Assembly (NCBI GenBank): GCA_003343765.1
Contig: QAKO01000052.1
Location: forward strand, 1-14,185
Reading direction: 5' to 3'
From: Bacillota bacterium
GTDB taxonomy: Bacteria; Bacillota; Clostridia; Christensenellales; Borkfalkiaceae
DNA: 14,185 nucleotides
Below are positions 1 through 7,335 of the stretch, one piece after another. The position numbers were made by a program, and so were the translations under genes. The notes beneath the pieces were generated by a model. That model was not told the origin of the DNA, did not search any database, and was given only the letters and a program-made list of their open reading frames with translations. The first letter of the stretch is position 1. Each line of letters opens with the position of its first letter.

Positions 1-956
1 GACGCATAGGAAGCCAGCTTCTTCATGTTTGCCATCATGTCCGCAAACCGCGCGGACATAGCATTGTATTTGCTTCCCTCTTTGAAATATTCGTTGACCA
101 CGCGCGTAAAATTGTAAGTATACAGGCTTGCCGAATCGTTGAGAGGATCGGTAGGATCATATTCCCAAACTTCGTCAATTTCGGAAATATAACTGTAATC
201 GCCGTCCTGAGAATGAACGTCGCGGATCATGTCCCTGAAATATTGGTCCATGTACATCCGCATTACCCAATAGAAATTGTTCCCCTCCAGACCCGCAGCG
301 TCAAAATTTAGGCCGAGAGGCGCCGTATAACCCGCCTCCTTCAGCGCGTCCAATGCCGCGATCAGACTTGCCCAATCCGTCGGCACCGCAATGCCATACT
401 CTTCAAAAATGTCTTTGTTATAAAAAGCAACAAACGCATTTCCTTCCATCGACAAATTGTAGATCTGCTGCGTCTTGTTGTCCGTGCGGTAAGCATCCTC
501 CCGCAACGTCGATTTCCAGACTTTATTGTCGTTGTACGCATTGGTCGTATTCAGATACGGCGTAAAATCCACAAGTTTGCCCGATCCGTAATACTGCGTG
601 ACCGTGTTTGCCTGAATAATATCCCCCGTCTGTTTGTCCGGATTTTTCAAAAGCCCGTCTACGGAAGTGATGTATCCCTGCGGATCCTGCGAGGAACGGA
701 CATTCACGCGTACCGTGATCCCCTTCGCTTTCATCATCTTTGTATAGGAATTTCCGACATTTTTGAACGCCGTTTCACTGTCCGAATCGATAGGCAGAAA
801 GATGTTGATCTCTCCGTCTTTCAGCTGCCCTGCCGATCCGCTCGGATTATCCGTACCACCGGGATCGTTTTCGGCGGGCGTACCCCCGCATGCTGCTGCC
901 GAAATCAAAAATACACACGCCAACAACACCAAAAATAGTTTTTTGATCGATCGCAT
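1..956 (-). CDS. ABC sugar importer, extracellular solute-binding lipoprotein (C-terminus outside window)
   Basis: This is the substrate-capture subunit of a CUT1-type sugar ABC importer. I checked the frame: it is open from the ATG at 956 to the left edge, giving about 318 residues of a family usually 420-550 long, so the C-terminus is missing. The start follows a clear AAAGGAG site 32 nt after the preceding permease gene. Residues 1-23 are a lipoprotein signal: M-R-S-I-K-K, a hydrophobic stretch, then S-A-A-A-C with the lipid-carrying Cys at 23, followed by a Gly/Thr/Pro-rich tether. The body has family 1 binding-protein features: an N-terminal 'EINIFLPIDSDS' strand, 'DIIQANTVTQYYGSGKLVDFTPYL', 'FVAFYNKDIFEEYGI' and 'PTDWASLIAALDALKEAGYT'. 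It is anchored outside the membrane and hands sugar to the two permeases encoded just upstream. The exact substrate cannot be read from sequence. Confidence 0.92.
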   Translation of the reverse strand, partial: MRSIKKLFLVLLACVFLISAAACGGTPAENDPGGTDNPSGSAGQLKDGEINIFLPIDSDSETAFKNVGNSYTKMMKAKGITVRVNVRSSQDPQGYITSVDGLLKNPDKQTGDIIQANTVTQYYGSGKLVDFTPYLNTTNAYNDNKVWKSTLREDAYRTDNKTQQIYNLSMEGNAFVAFYNKDIFEEYGIAVPTDWASLIAALDALKEAGYTAPLGLNFDAAGLEGNNFYWVMRMYMDQYFRDMIRDVHSQDGDYSYISEIDEVWEYDPTDPLNDSASLYTYNFTRVVNEYFKEGSKYNAMSARFADMMANMKKLASYA

Positions 957-988
957 ATTTATCTCTCCTTTTTATTTTTAAGGTAAGG

Positions 989-1885
989 TTATAATTTGAG
1001 CCCCGAAGCAAATTCGCCGTCGATAAAAAATTTCAAGCCGATGACCGTCGAAATCACCAAAGGAATACCGCTGACCAAATACAGGGCATATGTCGCGCCC
1101 CTGCCCGCCATCAATCCGTTGCTGAGGATCGCCTCGCTGGCGCGCGTTGCCAGATCTTTCAGCGCGGGCATCAGCGTTCCGTGTTCGGGATTGTTCATAA
1201 ATATCATCAACGGCCACAAATAGTCGTTATAGATCGCCGAAAAAATCGCCACGCCTTGCACCATGATGATCCCGAACGTGAGCGGAAGCGCAAGCGAAAA
1301 GAAAGTGCGAAAATCTCCCGCCCCGTCAATTTCCGCCGCCTCGTAAATATCCGCGGGCTGTTGGGTCATGAACGTTCGGAACAGAAATATCGAGGCGATC
1401 TGATTCCCCGCAATATACGGCAGGATCACGGCAAACCAGCTTCCCAAAAGATTCATTTGTACTATGTTCAGATATTGCGGCGTCAAAGACACGACCCCCG
1501 GCACAAGCATCGGCAAAATTACCAGATAAAACAGAAAATTTCTGCCGGGAAACCGCTTGCGCACGAAAATGTATGCCGAAAACGCGGACAACAGCGTCAT
1601 CGCGACTACCGACACGATATCAATAAACAAAGTAATGCCCATATTCGGCAATGCCTTTACGATCGCCGACGAATAGTTTTCCCATTGGATAACTTTAGGC
1701 AGCGACCATAGGCTCCCCGTAGAAATATCTTGCTCTGTTTTCAAAGACAAAATCACTGTAATAATTACCGGCAAAAGCGTAAAAAATACCATCAAAACGA
1801 GATAGAATATGATCACGGACTGCGCAACCGCACCGTTCACGCCGCCTTTCCGCATCCTCTTCGAGCGTTCTGTTATTCGGTTCAT
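989..1885 (-). CDS. ABC sugar importer permease, MalG/AraQ-like (CUT1)
   Basis: This is the second transmembrane subunit of the sugar importer, 298 residues from the ATG at 1885. A GTG at 1888 is an alternative, but the TAAGGAGG site (1893-1900) is 7 nt from the ATG and only 4 nt from the GTG. The stop of the upstream permease overlaps this ATG by one base (TGATG), so translation is probably coupled. About six hydrophobic helices are visible. The cytoplasmic EAA loop begins with Glu182 (E-A-A-E-I-D-G-A-G) and ends in A-L-P-L-T; it is the site where the ATPase subunit docks. The C-terminus 'FFIDGEFASGLKL' resembles the usual MalG-type ending ('G...GAVKG'). The pair should form a heterodimeric channel with the 681-residue protein. 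No ATPase gene is seen in the window. Confidence 0.95.
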   Translation of the reverse strand: MNRITERSKRMRKGGVNGAVAQSVIIFYLVLMVFFTLLPVIITVILSLKTEQDISTGSLWSLPKVIQWENYSSAIVKALPNMGITLFIDIVSVVAMTLLSAFSAYIFVRKRFPGRNFLFYLVILPMLVPGVVSLTPQYLNIVQMNLLGSWFAVILPYIAGNQIASIFLFRTFMTQQPADIYEAAEIDGAGDFRTFFSLALPLTFGIIMVQGVAIFSAIYNDYLWPLMIFMNNPEHGTLMPALKDLATRASEAILSNGLMAGRGATYALYLVSGIPLVISTVIGLKFFIDGEFASGLKL

Positions 1886-3930
1886 CACATCGCCTCCTTA
1901 TCCGTCTGCTTGCGGAAATTGAGAATCGTCGCAATCAGCAAAAACGCAAACAGATACATGCTCATCGCACTGGATAAACCATAATTCGGCTCGCTTCCGC
2001 CTTTGTAAATATTTTCGTAAATGATAAGAGCCGGGACTTTTAACCCGTGACCCGTCGCCTGATCGGTTATGAACAGCCGCCCGTAATCCTGCACCGATGC
2101 AATAAACGAAGTAATAAATATGTACTTGATCTGCGCAAATATAAGCGGGAGATCTATGGTCGCTATCCGTCTCCACCATCCGCATCCGTCAAGCTCCGCC
2201 GCTTCAAACAGCGATTTCGGTATTCCCATCACTCCGCCGTAAAAAATCAGATACGATCCGACCCACGGAAACGCAAACATAATGATGGATACAAGCGAAC
2301 GCGTTTCCAGATACGGCCCTATCCATGTTTGAATGAATCCCGGGACAAAGATCGAACAGATACTGTTCAACAGGCCATAGCTGTCCGATCCGAAGATACC
2401 GTTGACCCAAACAAGCGTTCCCGCCACTCCGGGCAAAATCCCCGGTATAAACAGCAATACCCGCACGATAAACGAAAACTGCTTATTGCGCACCGCCAAA
2501 ATAAATTCCGCAAACAAAAGCGGAGGCACTATCGCTTTGACGATATCCGTCACAAGCAGGATCAGCATCGTGAGCGCCGAATCCCAAAACAACGTATTGT
2601 ACAATACGTCGATAAAGTTCTGAAGTCCGACAAATTTCGACGTTACCCCGTTGTAATTGAAGAAAGAAAGCCCGAATCCGCGCACGATCGGCCAATAATA
2701 AAATACCGCCAAAAGCGCAAACGTCGGGATAAGCCCCAAATATGCAAAACGATGCCTCACAGCAGCCCTTCCCACGACGGCAAACCAACGATTGACCCGC
2801 GCCCGCAAAGGCGTCCAGACACTCGCTCCGGCATAACACAAAAACAGAGCGAATACGATCGCCAACGGCAAAAAGACAGGAAACAGGCCTCCCATTGACG
2901 AAATTTGCCTTGCCTGTTCCACCGTCAGCCAGCGCAACTCCGCGCCCGACAGCACAAACGTATCCTGATCGGCAAACAACAGCGTCTCCCCTGCACAAGA
3001 AAGAGCAAAACGCTTCTCCCCTCGATCGGATACGGCAAATACCGAATGACTGTCCGTTCCGTAAAGCGTCTTTCCCGCACTTACGGCAAATGTAAAGGTT
3101 TGTGCAATACGTATGCTTTCTTTGCAGACAAAGTCTTTGTCGAAACGGTAATAAATCCCGTCAAGCCCCAATCCGGCAAAACCGTCGTCCGTTTCACAAA
3201 ATGCCGCCAGTTTCTCCGCCGCGACCGGAAATTCCCGATAACCGTCCGCCATTCCGTTTGCCGTAAATAACCGCACGGTGTACGCGTCCGATGCAATATA
3301 AATGCTTTCGTCCGCCGTGATCAGTATTCCCTGCACACCCGTTTCCACGCCGCCCGAACTTACAGCATAATCCCCGCTGTCCAACTTCGGATAATCCCTG
3401 TAACTTGCGGGCGATTCTTCCGTCCCGCCGAAATCCGTCCGCAAAAGATATACGTCACGTTTTGCCCCGACTTCTCCGTAAACGGCAAACAGCGTTCCTC
3501 CCTCCGGAGAAAAATAGATCCTCTTGGGTACGTAATTGGTTTCCAGTACGCCTTCCGTTTCGCCTGTCTCCGCATCAAAACGCATGACCGTCCGATCGTC
3601 AAACAAAACATATGCTTTCTGCCCAAACAGAGCGACCGCCGTAGCTTTTGCCGCCGCTCCGTCGCTTGCAGCTTTGCTGTACTCCCACAACTGCTTCGGC
3701 TCCGCTTTTTCATAGCACTTCACGCCGCCCGCTTTGTCCGAAACAACCACATAGTCGGAATCTTCCGCAAGACTTTCCGCGCCCGCCTCCAATGTTACGG
3801 GCGAGGAAAAACTTCTCCCCGACGCACCCGCCGAAATTCCCGCAAACACGGAAAATACTATCGTTCCCGTCAGCGCAACCAGCGCCAACGCAAGCCACAA
3901 AAACGATACCGTTCTGCCTGTTTTTTCCAT
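1885..3930 (-). CDS. MalF-like sugar ABC permease fused to an N-terminal extracellular beta-propeller-like domain
   Basis: This is the first permease of the importer, at 681 residues more than twice the usual 290-320. Residues about 10-32 form a first membrane helix. Residues about 35-345 are soluble, made of repeated short strands with propeller-style phrases such as 'KAYVLFDDRTVMRFDAETG', 'RIYFSPEGGTLFAVYGE' and 'SIYIASDAYTVRLFTANG', resembling WD40/YVTN/PQQ-type blades. A second helix follows at about 350-373. The MalF-like core runs from about 393 to the end, with the EAA loop at Glu576 (E-A-A-E-L-D-G-C-G) ending D-L-P. Two added helices put the propeller outside and leave the permease core in its normal orientation. 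The start has AAAGGG at 3937-3942, next to a strong hairpin. The permease call is secure. The propeller call rests on strand pattern only, and its job (glycan sensing, docking of the binding protein or surface protein) is unknown. Confidence 0.88.
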   Translation of the reverse strand: MEKTGRTVSFLWLALALVALTGTIVFSVFAGISAGASGRSFSSPVTLEAGAESLAEDSDYVVVSDKAGGVKCYEKAEPKQLWEYSKAASDGAAAKATAVALFGQKAYVLFDDRTVMRFDAETGETEGVLETNYVPKRIYFSPEGGTLFAVYGEVGAKRDVYLLRTDFGGTEESPASYRDYPKLDSGDYAVSSGGVETGVQGILITADESIYIASDAYTVRLFTANGMADGYREFPVAAEKLAAFCETDDGFAGLGLDGIYYRFDKDFVCKESIRIAQTFTFAVSAGKTLYGTDSHSVFAVSDRGEKRFALSCAGETLLFADQDTFVLSGAELRWLTVEQARQISSMGGLFPVFLPLAIVFALFLCYAGASVWTPLRARVNRWFAVVGRAAVRHRFAYLGLIPTFALLAVFYYWPIVRGFGLSFFNYNGVTSKFVGLQNFIDVLYNTLFWDSALTMLILLVTDIVKAIVPPLLFAEFILAVRNKQFSFIVRVLLFIPGILPGVAGTLVWVNGIFGSDSYGLLNSICSIFVPGFIQTWIGPYLETRSLVSIIMFAFPWVGSYLIFYGGVMGIPKSLFEAAELDGCGWWRRIATIDLPLIFAQIKYIFITSFIASVQDYGRLFITDQATGHGLKVPALIIYENIYKGGSEPNYGLSSAMSMYLFAFLLIATILNFRKQTDKEAM

Positions 3931-3943
3931 AAATTACCCTTTG

Positions 3944-3973
3944 GCGGACAAACGGGAAATCCCGTTTGTCCGC
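3944..3973 (-). promoter_or_regulatory. Perfect 14-bp intergenic hairpin between surface-protein and permease genes
   Basis: Arms 3944-3957 (GCGGACAAACGGGA) and 3960-3973 are exact reverse complements around a 2-base centre. In the minus-strand transcript the hairpin lies 8 nt after the surface-protein stop and directly before the AAAGGG ribosome site of the permease gene. No U-run follows, so it does not look like an intrinsic terminator. An mRNA-stabilising or processing stem that separates abundant surface protein from less abundant permease is more likely. It could also reduce initiation on the permease. The structure is seen; the function is inferred. Confidence 0.7.
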
Positions 3974-3981
3974 ACATCCTT

Positions 3982-6900
3982 TTAACGCTCGCCTTTGCGT
4001 TTACGCATCAAACCAAACGCCGCTGCTCCAAGCAGAACGGCTCCCGCCAATGCGGCAGCGCCTCCTGCCGATCCTGAACATCCGCCTTTGCCCGTTTCAT
4101 CCTTGTCCGTATCCCCGTCGGGATCCGTTCCCGGATCTGTCCCCGGATCTGTCCCCGGATCTTCCGTCTGCTCCTCTACCTTAAAGGAGAAGGAATACTC
4201 ATTTTTAACACCTTCTATATCGGCCGTGGAACACACCCCCATCTGTAAACGGGACAGATTGGTTGCCCCGAGATCCAAATAGATGCTGTAATCGTTGAAA
4301 TCCACTTTCAGCGATCCGTTATCCTCCGAAAAACGAATTACGTTGGCACCGATCACGCTTTCATCGTAAAAATTCGGATTGTCCGCGATGGGCATATTGT
4401 TTACATACACCTGTTTTCCGTCCTTGTCCCGGATATACAGTTTCACATACGCCAGCTGCGCGCTGCTGCTCTCTTCATCGTTCGCATAAACCGCAAGCGT
4501 TACCGTGTTTCCGCTGAACATATCGTAAAAATAGATCGCTACATATGCGTCCGTACTTCCGTCCTGCCCGTTTTTGAAATATCCGTTGAGCTTTTGAACG
4601 GTAAGTGTATAGGCGACTCCCCCGTCCTTTGTCAGATCCACCAGTTCAGAGTACAGATAATCGCTTTCGCCTTTCACTGTCAAAGTTTCCTCTGCATATG
4701 TTCCGTTGGAAACATCCAGGTTGTTCGCCCAATTATTTTCATACACCCGGTTGATCGCCATTGCAAAGTATAGGCCGCCGTCCGTCACGACCGCAAAGGA
4801 ATACGTCCCTTCCGCCGTAAAATATGCTTTGGCTACGGTCAACGTACCGTCGGCGGATACCTCGTAATCGTCCGAGGATAATTCCTTCGACGTTGCCGTA
4901 TCGATCACCGCGGAGACGGTTTTTCCCGCAAAGCCTTTCTCAAAAACAGCCCCTTCCGCACCGACTTTGGCGATCACTGCTTTGGAGGCATCCGCTTCGC
5001 AATACGCTTTCACGTTGATCGTCAGTTCCACACCGTTGTCCGCGGTCACCGTAAAGGTCATCGTGTCGGCATAGGCAATCGTTTTAAGATAACTGCCTTT
5101 GAGCGTAAGTATACCGTCGGCAAACGTATAATCGGAAGACGCAAGCGCTTCCCCTGCATATTTCACCGCCGTGACCGACGCCGTGTTGTAAACCGGCACG
5201 CTGATATCGGCATCCGTTCCCAACGTATATTCCAAACCGTATGTGTTCGCCGCCGCCGACGTGATGTCCGTGCGCGTCGTAAAATTCAATACGTCCAACG
5301 CGGAAAAAATGCCGAGGAAACATCCCTTTTCAAACGTAGCCTGATTCTTTGTATTCGTTCCGAAAATCTTGTATCCGTTAAAATACAGCTCCGTTTCCTG
5401 CCCTTGCACCGTGTTTCCTTCTGCATCCGCTTCCGCAAAACGAATTTCAAACAGCTGCGGCCCGTTCTGATTGATGTATTCCGGCTTGATCAGCGCATTG
5501 GCAAGCACGCCCGCGCATTGGAATTCGCCTTTGGCGTGCCCATACAGGAAGGTCAGCCTGTCCGTCGGATTGGATTCGTTGAGTTTATCCACCTGCGTCA
5601 CGTCACTCGTAAATCCGATCGCAAACCAGCCGTGCGGATTCGGGTCGGAAAGCACCGTGTTGAAATCCATTTCTAAATAAACAGGCTTACTGACATCGAT
5701 AGCTTCCGAATAATAGGCATTGCCCAAAAAACCGACGTTCAAAGTCGAAGAACCGTTTTCTCCCTTGACGACCTCTTCCGCGCTCTCATCGCCCGTCGTG
5801 CCGTTGCCTTTCACGATCCATTCATTATCTTTTTCATTACGGTAAACGACATGATCTACGCTTCCCGCAAGGGTAGACAGCGTGAACGTATATACCCCGT
5901 GCGAAAGCCCGTTGAGATACTCTTTTTTGAGCGTTACGTTGATCTTACCGTTTTCGAAGGTCGCCGTATAGTTTTCCGCCGCGAGCGCTTTGCCGTTTAC
6001 GGTCATGCCGTACGTTTCTTCGCCGTTTTCATACGCCACCGCATAGGTCACATCCTCCGTAAGCGCCGTTTTGATGATCGTCGTCTCGGCCTGCTCATAT
6101 ACCGGAGGCGCATAGTACAACACTTCGTATCCGTACGTTGCCGTGCGAGCAGGCTCCTCTGCTGACGTAAAGGTGAATACCGTATCGACATCGAAATACC
6201 CTTCCGCTTTTTCGGTCAGAAATTCATTCGCCACGGTTACCGTGTTTCCGTCTACGGTGTAATCCTTATCTTTTTCGAGCGTGACCGTCTCCGCCGCCGC
6301 ATTCACGACGCTTATACCCGCAACCGCTTTGCTTAAAGTAAAGGAAAGATCCTCTTCAAACGTCTTGACGTTGATCTTATCTTTATACGAAGCGTTGACG
6401 AGCACAAACGGATCCAACGCATTGAACGCAACCCACGGATCAGTGCCGCCTCCCCAGAAATCCAAGACCATTTGCACATTGCCCGATGAATAATTCGTCG
6501 TCTTAAGATCCGTCAGATCCGCGACCTTTTCGCCGTCGATATAGACCTGCGAGCTTTCCGCACCCATGACGATACTGACATAATGCATGACATAGGTTTC
6601 CGTAAGCACCATCGTATTGGAAGTATCCAACGGGAATACCTGCGCATCGTTGGCAAGAGTCTGCTTTGTGCCGTTTACGAAAATCTCAACGGTATCCGCC
6701 AGCGCGCTGAACATGATGGCAAACGGCGTATTGTTTTCGTTGACGCCGATATACGTGCCGACCTTTTCTTCATCAAAAAAATGAACGAGCCTCTGCGCGT
6801 GTCCGCCTGCGCTCGGCATGATACCGATCTGAAAATTGATCGTCTGCGATATGGGCAAAACTTTGTTGTTGAGCAGCTTGCCCTGCATAAGAGACGCCAT

Positions 6901-7197
6901 CTTCGTATAGCCGCCCGCGGCTTCCGGGGCAACATAGCCGAGATATCCGTAGCCCGGCTGCCCCATCAATGTAGCCCCTGCAGTCCCGCTTGCGAGTACG
7001 TCATTTTTATCCGCCATGGCATTATACGCACTTTGCGTAAACCAACCGTTCGCATCGAAAGATGCTGCCGGCTCGTCCGCCTGTTTGCCGTGTCCCGCAG
7101 GTTCTGCCGCAAGCGCAAGCATCCCGTAGCCGAACACGGACAGAATCATCATTAACCCGAGAATCAGGCATGTGATCCATTTGCTTCTCTGTTTCAT
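3982..7197 (-). CDS. Large modular secreted surface protein with jelly-roll-like and X2/Ig-like repeats and C-terminal anchor
   Basis: This 1071-residue exported protein has no recognisable enzyme active site and probably binds a glycan or shapes the cell surface. Residues 1-31 are a signal peptide (M-K-Q-R-S-K-W, hydrophobic core, A-L-A-A). Three LamG/concanavalin-like beta-sandwich segments lie at about 120-265, 459-642 and 822-1007. Pairs of X2-like Ig modules separate them, at about 290-360, 385-445, 665-720 and 745-800, each with an acidic 'DYT' or 'NYT' turn (for example 'DKDYTVDGNTVTV', 'SSDYTFADGILTL'). A Gly-Thr-Asp-Pro linker follows. The last 36 residues hold G-G-C1040-S-G-S-A-G-G, a hydrophobic helix (1047-1064) and R-K-R-K-G-E-R, a tripartite anchor without LPXTG. 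The start has a strong CAGGAGGA site. It lies between an exported hydrolase and the importer, which suggests a capture role. Module names come from pattern, not from a search. Confidence 0.8.
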   Translation of the reverse strand: MKQRSKWITCLILGLMMILSVFGYGMLALAAEPAGHGKQADEPAASFDANGWFTQSAYNAMADKNDVLASGTAGATLMGQPGYGYLGYVAPEAAGGYTKMASLMQGKLLNNKVLPISQTINFQIGIMPSAGGHAQRLVHFFDEEKVGTYIGVNENNTPFAIMFSALADTVEIFVNGTKQTLANDAQVFPLDTSNTMVLTETYVMHYVSIVMGAESSQVYIDGEKVADLTDLKTTNYSSGNVQMVLDFWGGGTDPWVAFNALDPFVLVNASYKDKINVKTFEEDLSFTLSKAVAGISVVNAAAETVTLEKDKDYTVDGNTVTVANEFLTEKAEGYFDVDTVFTFTSAEEPARTATYGYEVLYYAPPVYEQAETTIIKTALTEDVTYAVAYENGEETYGMTVNGKALAAENYTATFENGKINVTLKKEYLNGLSHGVYTFTLSTLAGSVDHVVYRNEKDNEWIVKGNGTTGDESAEEVVKGENGSSTLNVGFLGNAYYSEAIDVSKPVYLEMDFNTVLSDPNPHGWFAIGFTSDVTQVDKLNESNPTDRLTFLYGHAKGEFQCAGVLANALIKPEYINQNGPQLFEIRFAEADAEGNTVQGQETELYFNGYKIFGTNTKNQATFEKGCFLGIFSALDVLNFTTRTDITSAAANTYGLEYTLGTDADISVPVYNTASVTAVKYAGEALASSDYTFADGILTLKGSYLKTIAYADTMTFTVTADNGVELTINVKAYCEADASKAVIAKVGAEGAVFEKGFAGKTVSAVIDTATSKELSSDDYEVSADGTLTVAKAYFTAEGTYSFAVVTDGGLYFAMAINRVYENNWANNLDVSNGTYAEETLTVKGESDYLYSELVDLTKDGGVAYTLTVQKLNGYFKNGQDGSTDAYVAIYFYDMFSGNTVTLAVYANDEESSSAQLAYVKLYIRDKDGKQVYVNNMPIADNPNFYDESVIGANVIRFSEDNGSLKVDFNDYSIYLDLGATNLSRLQMGVCSTADIEGVKNEYSFSFKVEEQTEDPGTDPGTDPGTDPDGDTDKDETGKGGCSGSAGGAAALAGAVLLGAAAFGLMRKRKGER
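4121..4160. repeat. 12-bp tandem repeat encoding the G-T-D-P linker
   Basis: Three consecutive 12-bp units (GGATCCGTTCCC, then GGATCTGTCCCC twice) and a partial fourth begin at 4121. On the minus strand each encodes Gly-Thr-Asp-Pro, making the flexible spacer before the surface-protein anchor. The two identical units make length variation by slippage likely between strains. The repeat is in frame, so copy changes would alter only linker length. Confidence 0.9.
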
Positions 7198-7252
7198 ACA
7201 TTTCCTCCTGAAACTGTTTGATTTCTTTTTGTAAACCGACCGACATTACCGC

Positions 7253-7328
7253 GCCTGCTTTGCGGGCAGGCAAGCCAAATTGAAACTTATGGCGAAAATC
7301 CGCCCTTATCCCCGCGCTTTCGCGCGGG
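7253..7328 (-). promoter_or_regulatory. Cluster of three hairpins in the GH99-like / surface-protein intergenic region
   Basis: The 138-nt gap between the GH99-like gene and the surface-protein gene holds three inverted repeats in a row. They are 7311-7328 (7-bp CCCGCGC/GCGCGGG stem with a GAAA tetraloop on the transcript strand), 7291-7304 (GGCG/CGCC, 6-nt loop) and 7253-7271 (GCCTGC/GCAGGC, 7-nt loop). None is followed by a clear U-run, and no promoter was seen between them and the next gene. They more likely protect or help process the mRNA than end transcription, and would allow the surface protein to be made at a different level from the hydrolase. Partial termination is not excluded. 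Confidence 0.55.
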
Positions 7329-7335
7329 AGAAAAA

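Noticed and set aside
2047..2898. 283-residue plus-strand open frame opposite the propeller-permease
   Set aside because: Arg/Lys/His-rich text with no domain, lying fully antisense to a clear permease gene; a by-product of its codon use.
3982..4110. LPXTG sortase motif at the end of the surface protein
   Set aside because: No L-P-x-T-G or close variant is present; the anchor has G-G-C-S-G-S-A-G-G.
7311..7328. Intrinsic terminator after the GH99-like gene
   Set aside because: The stem is strong but the transcript continues with GATAAGGG, not U's, and no new promoter was found before the surface-protein gene.
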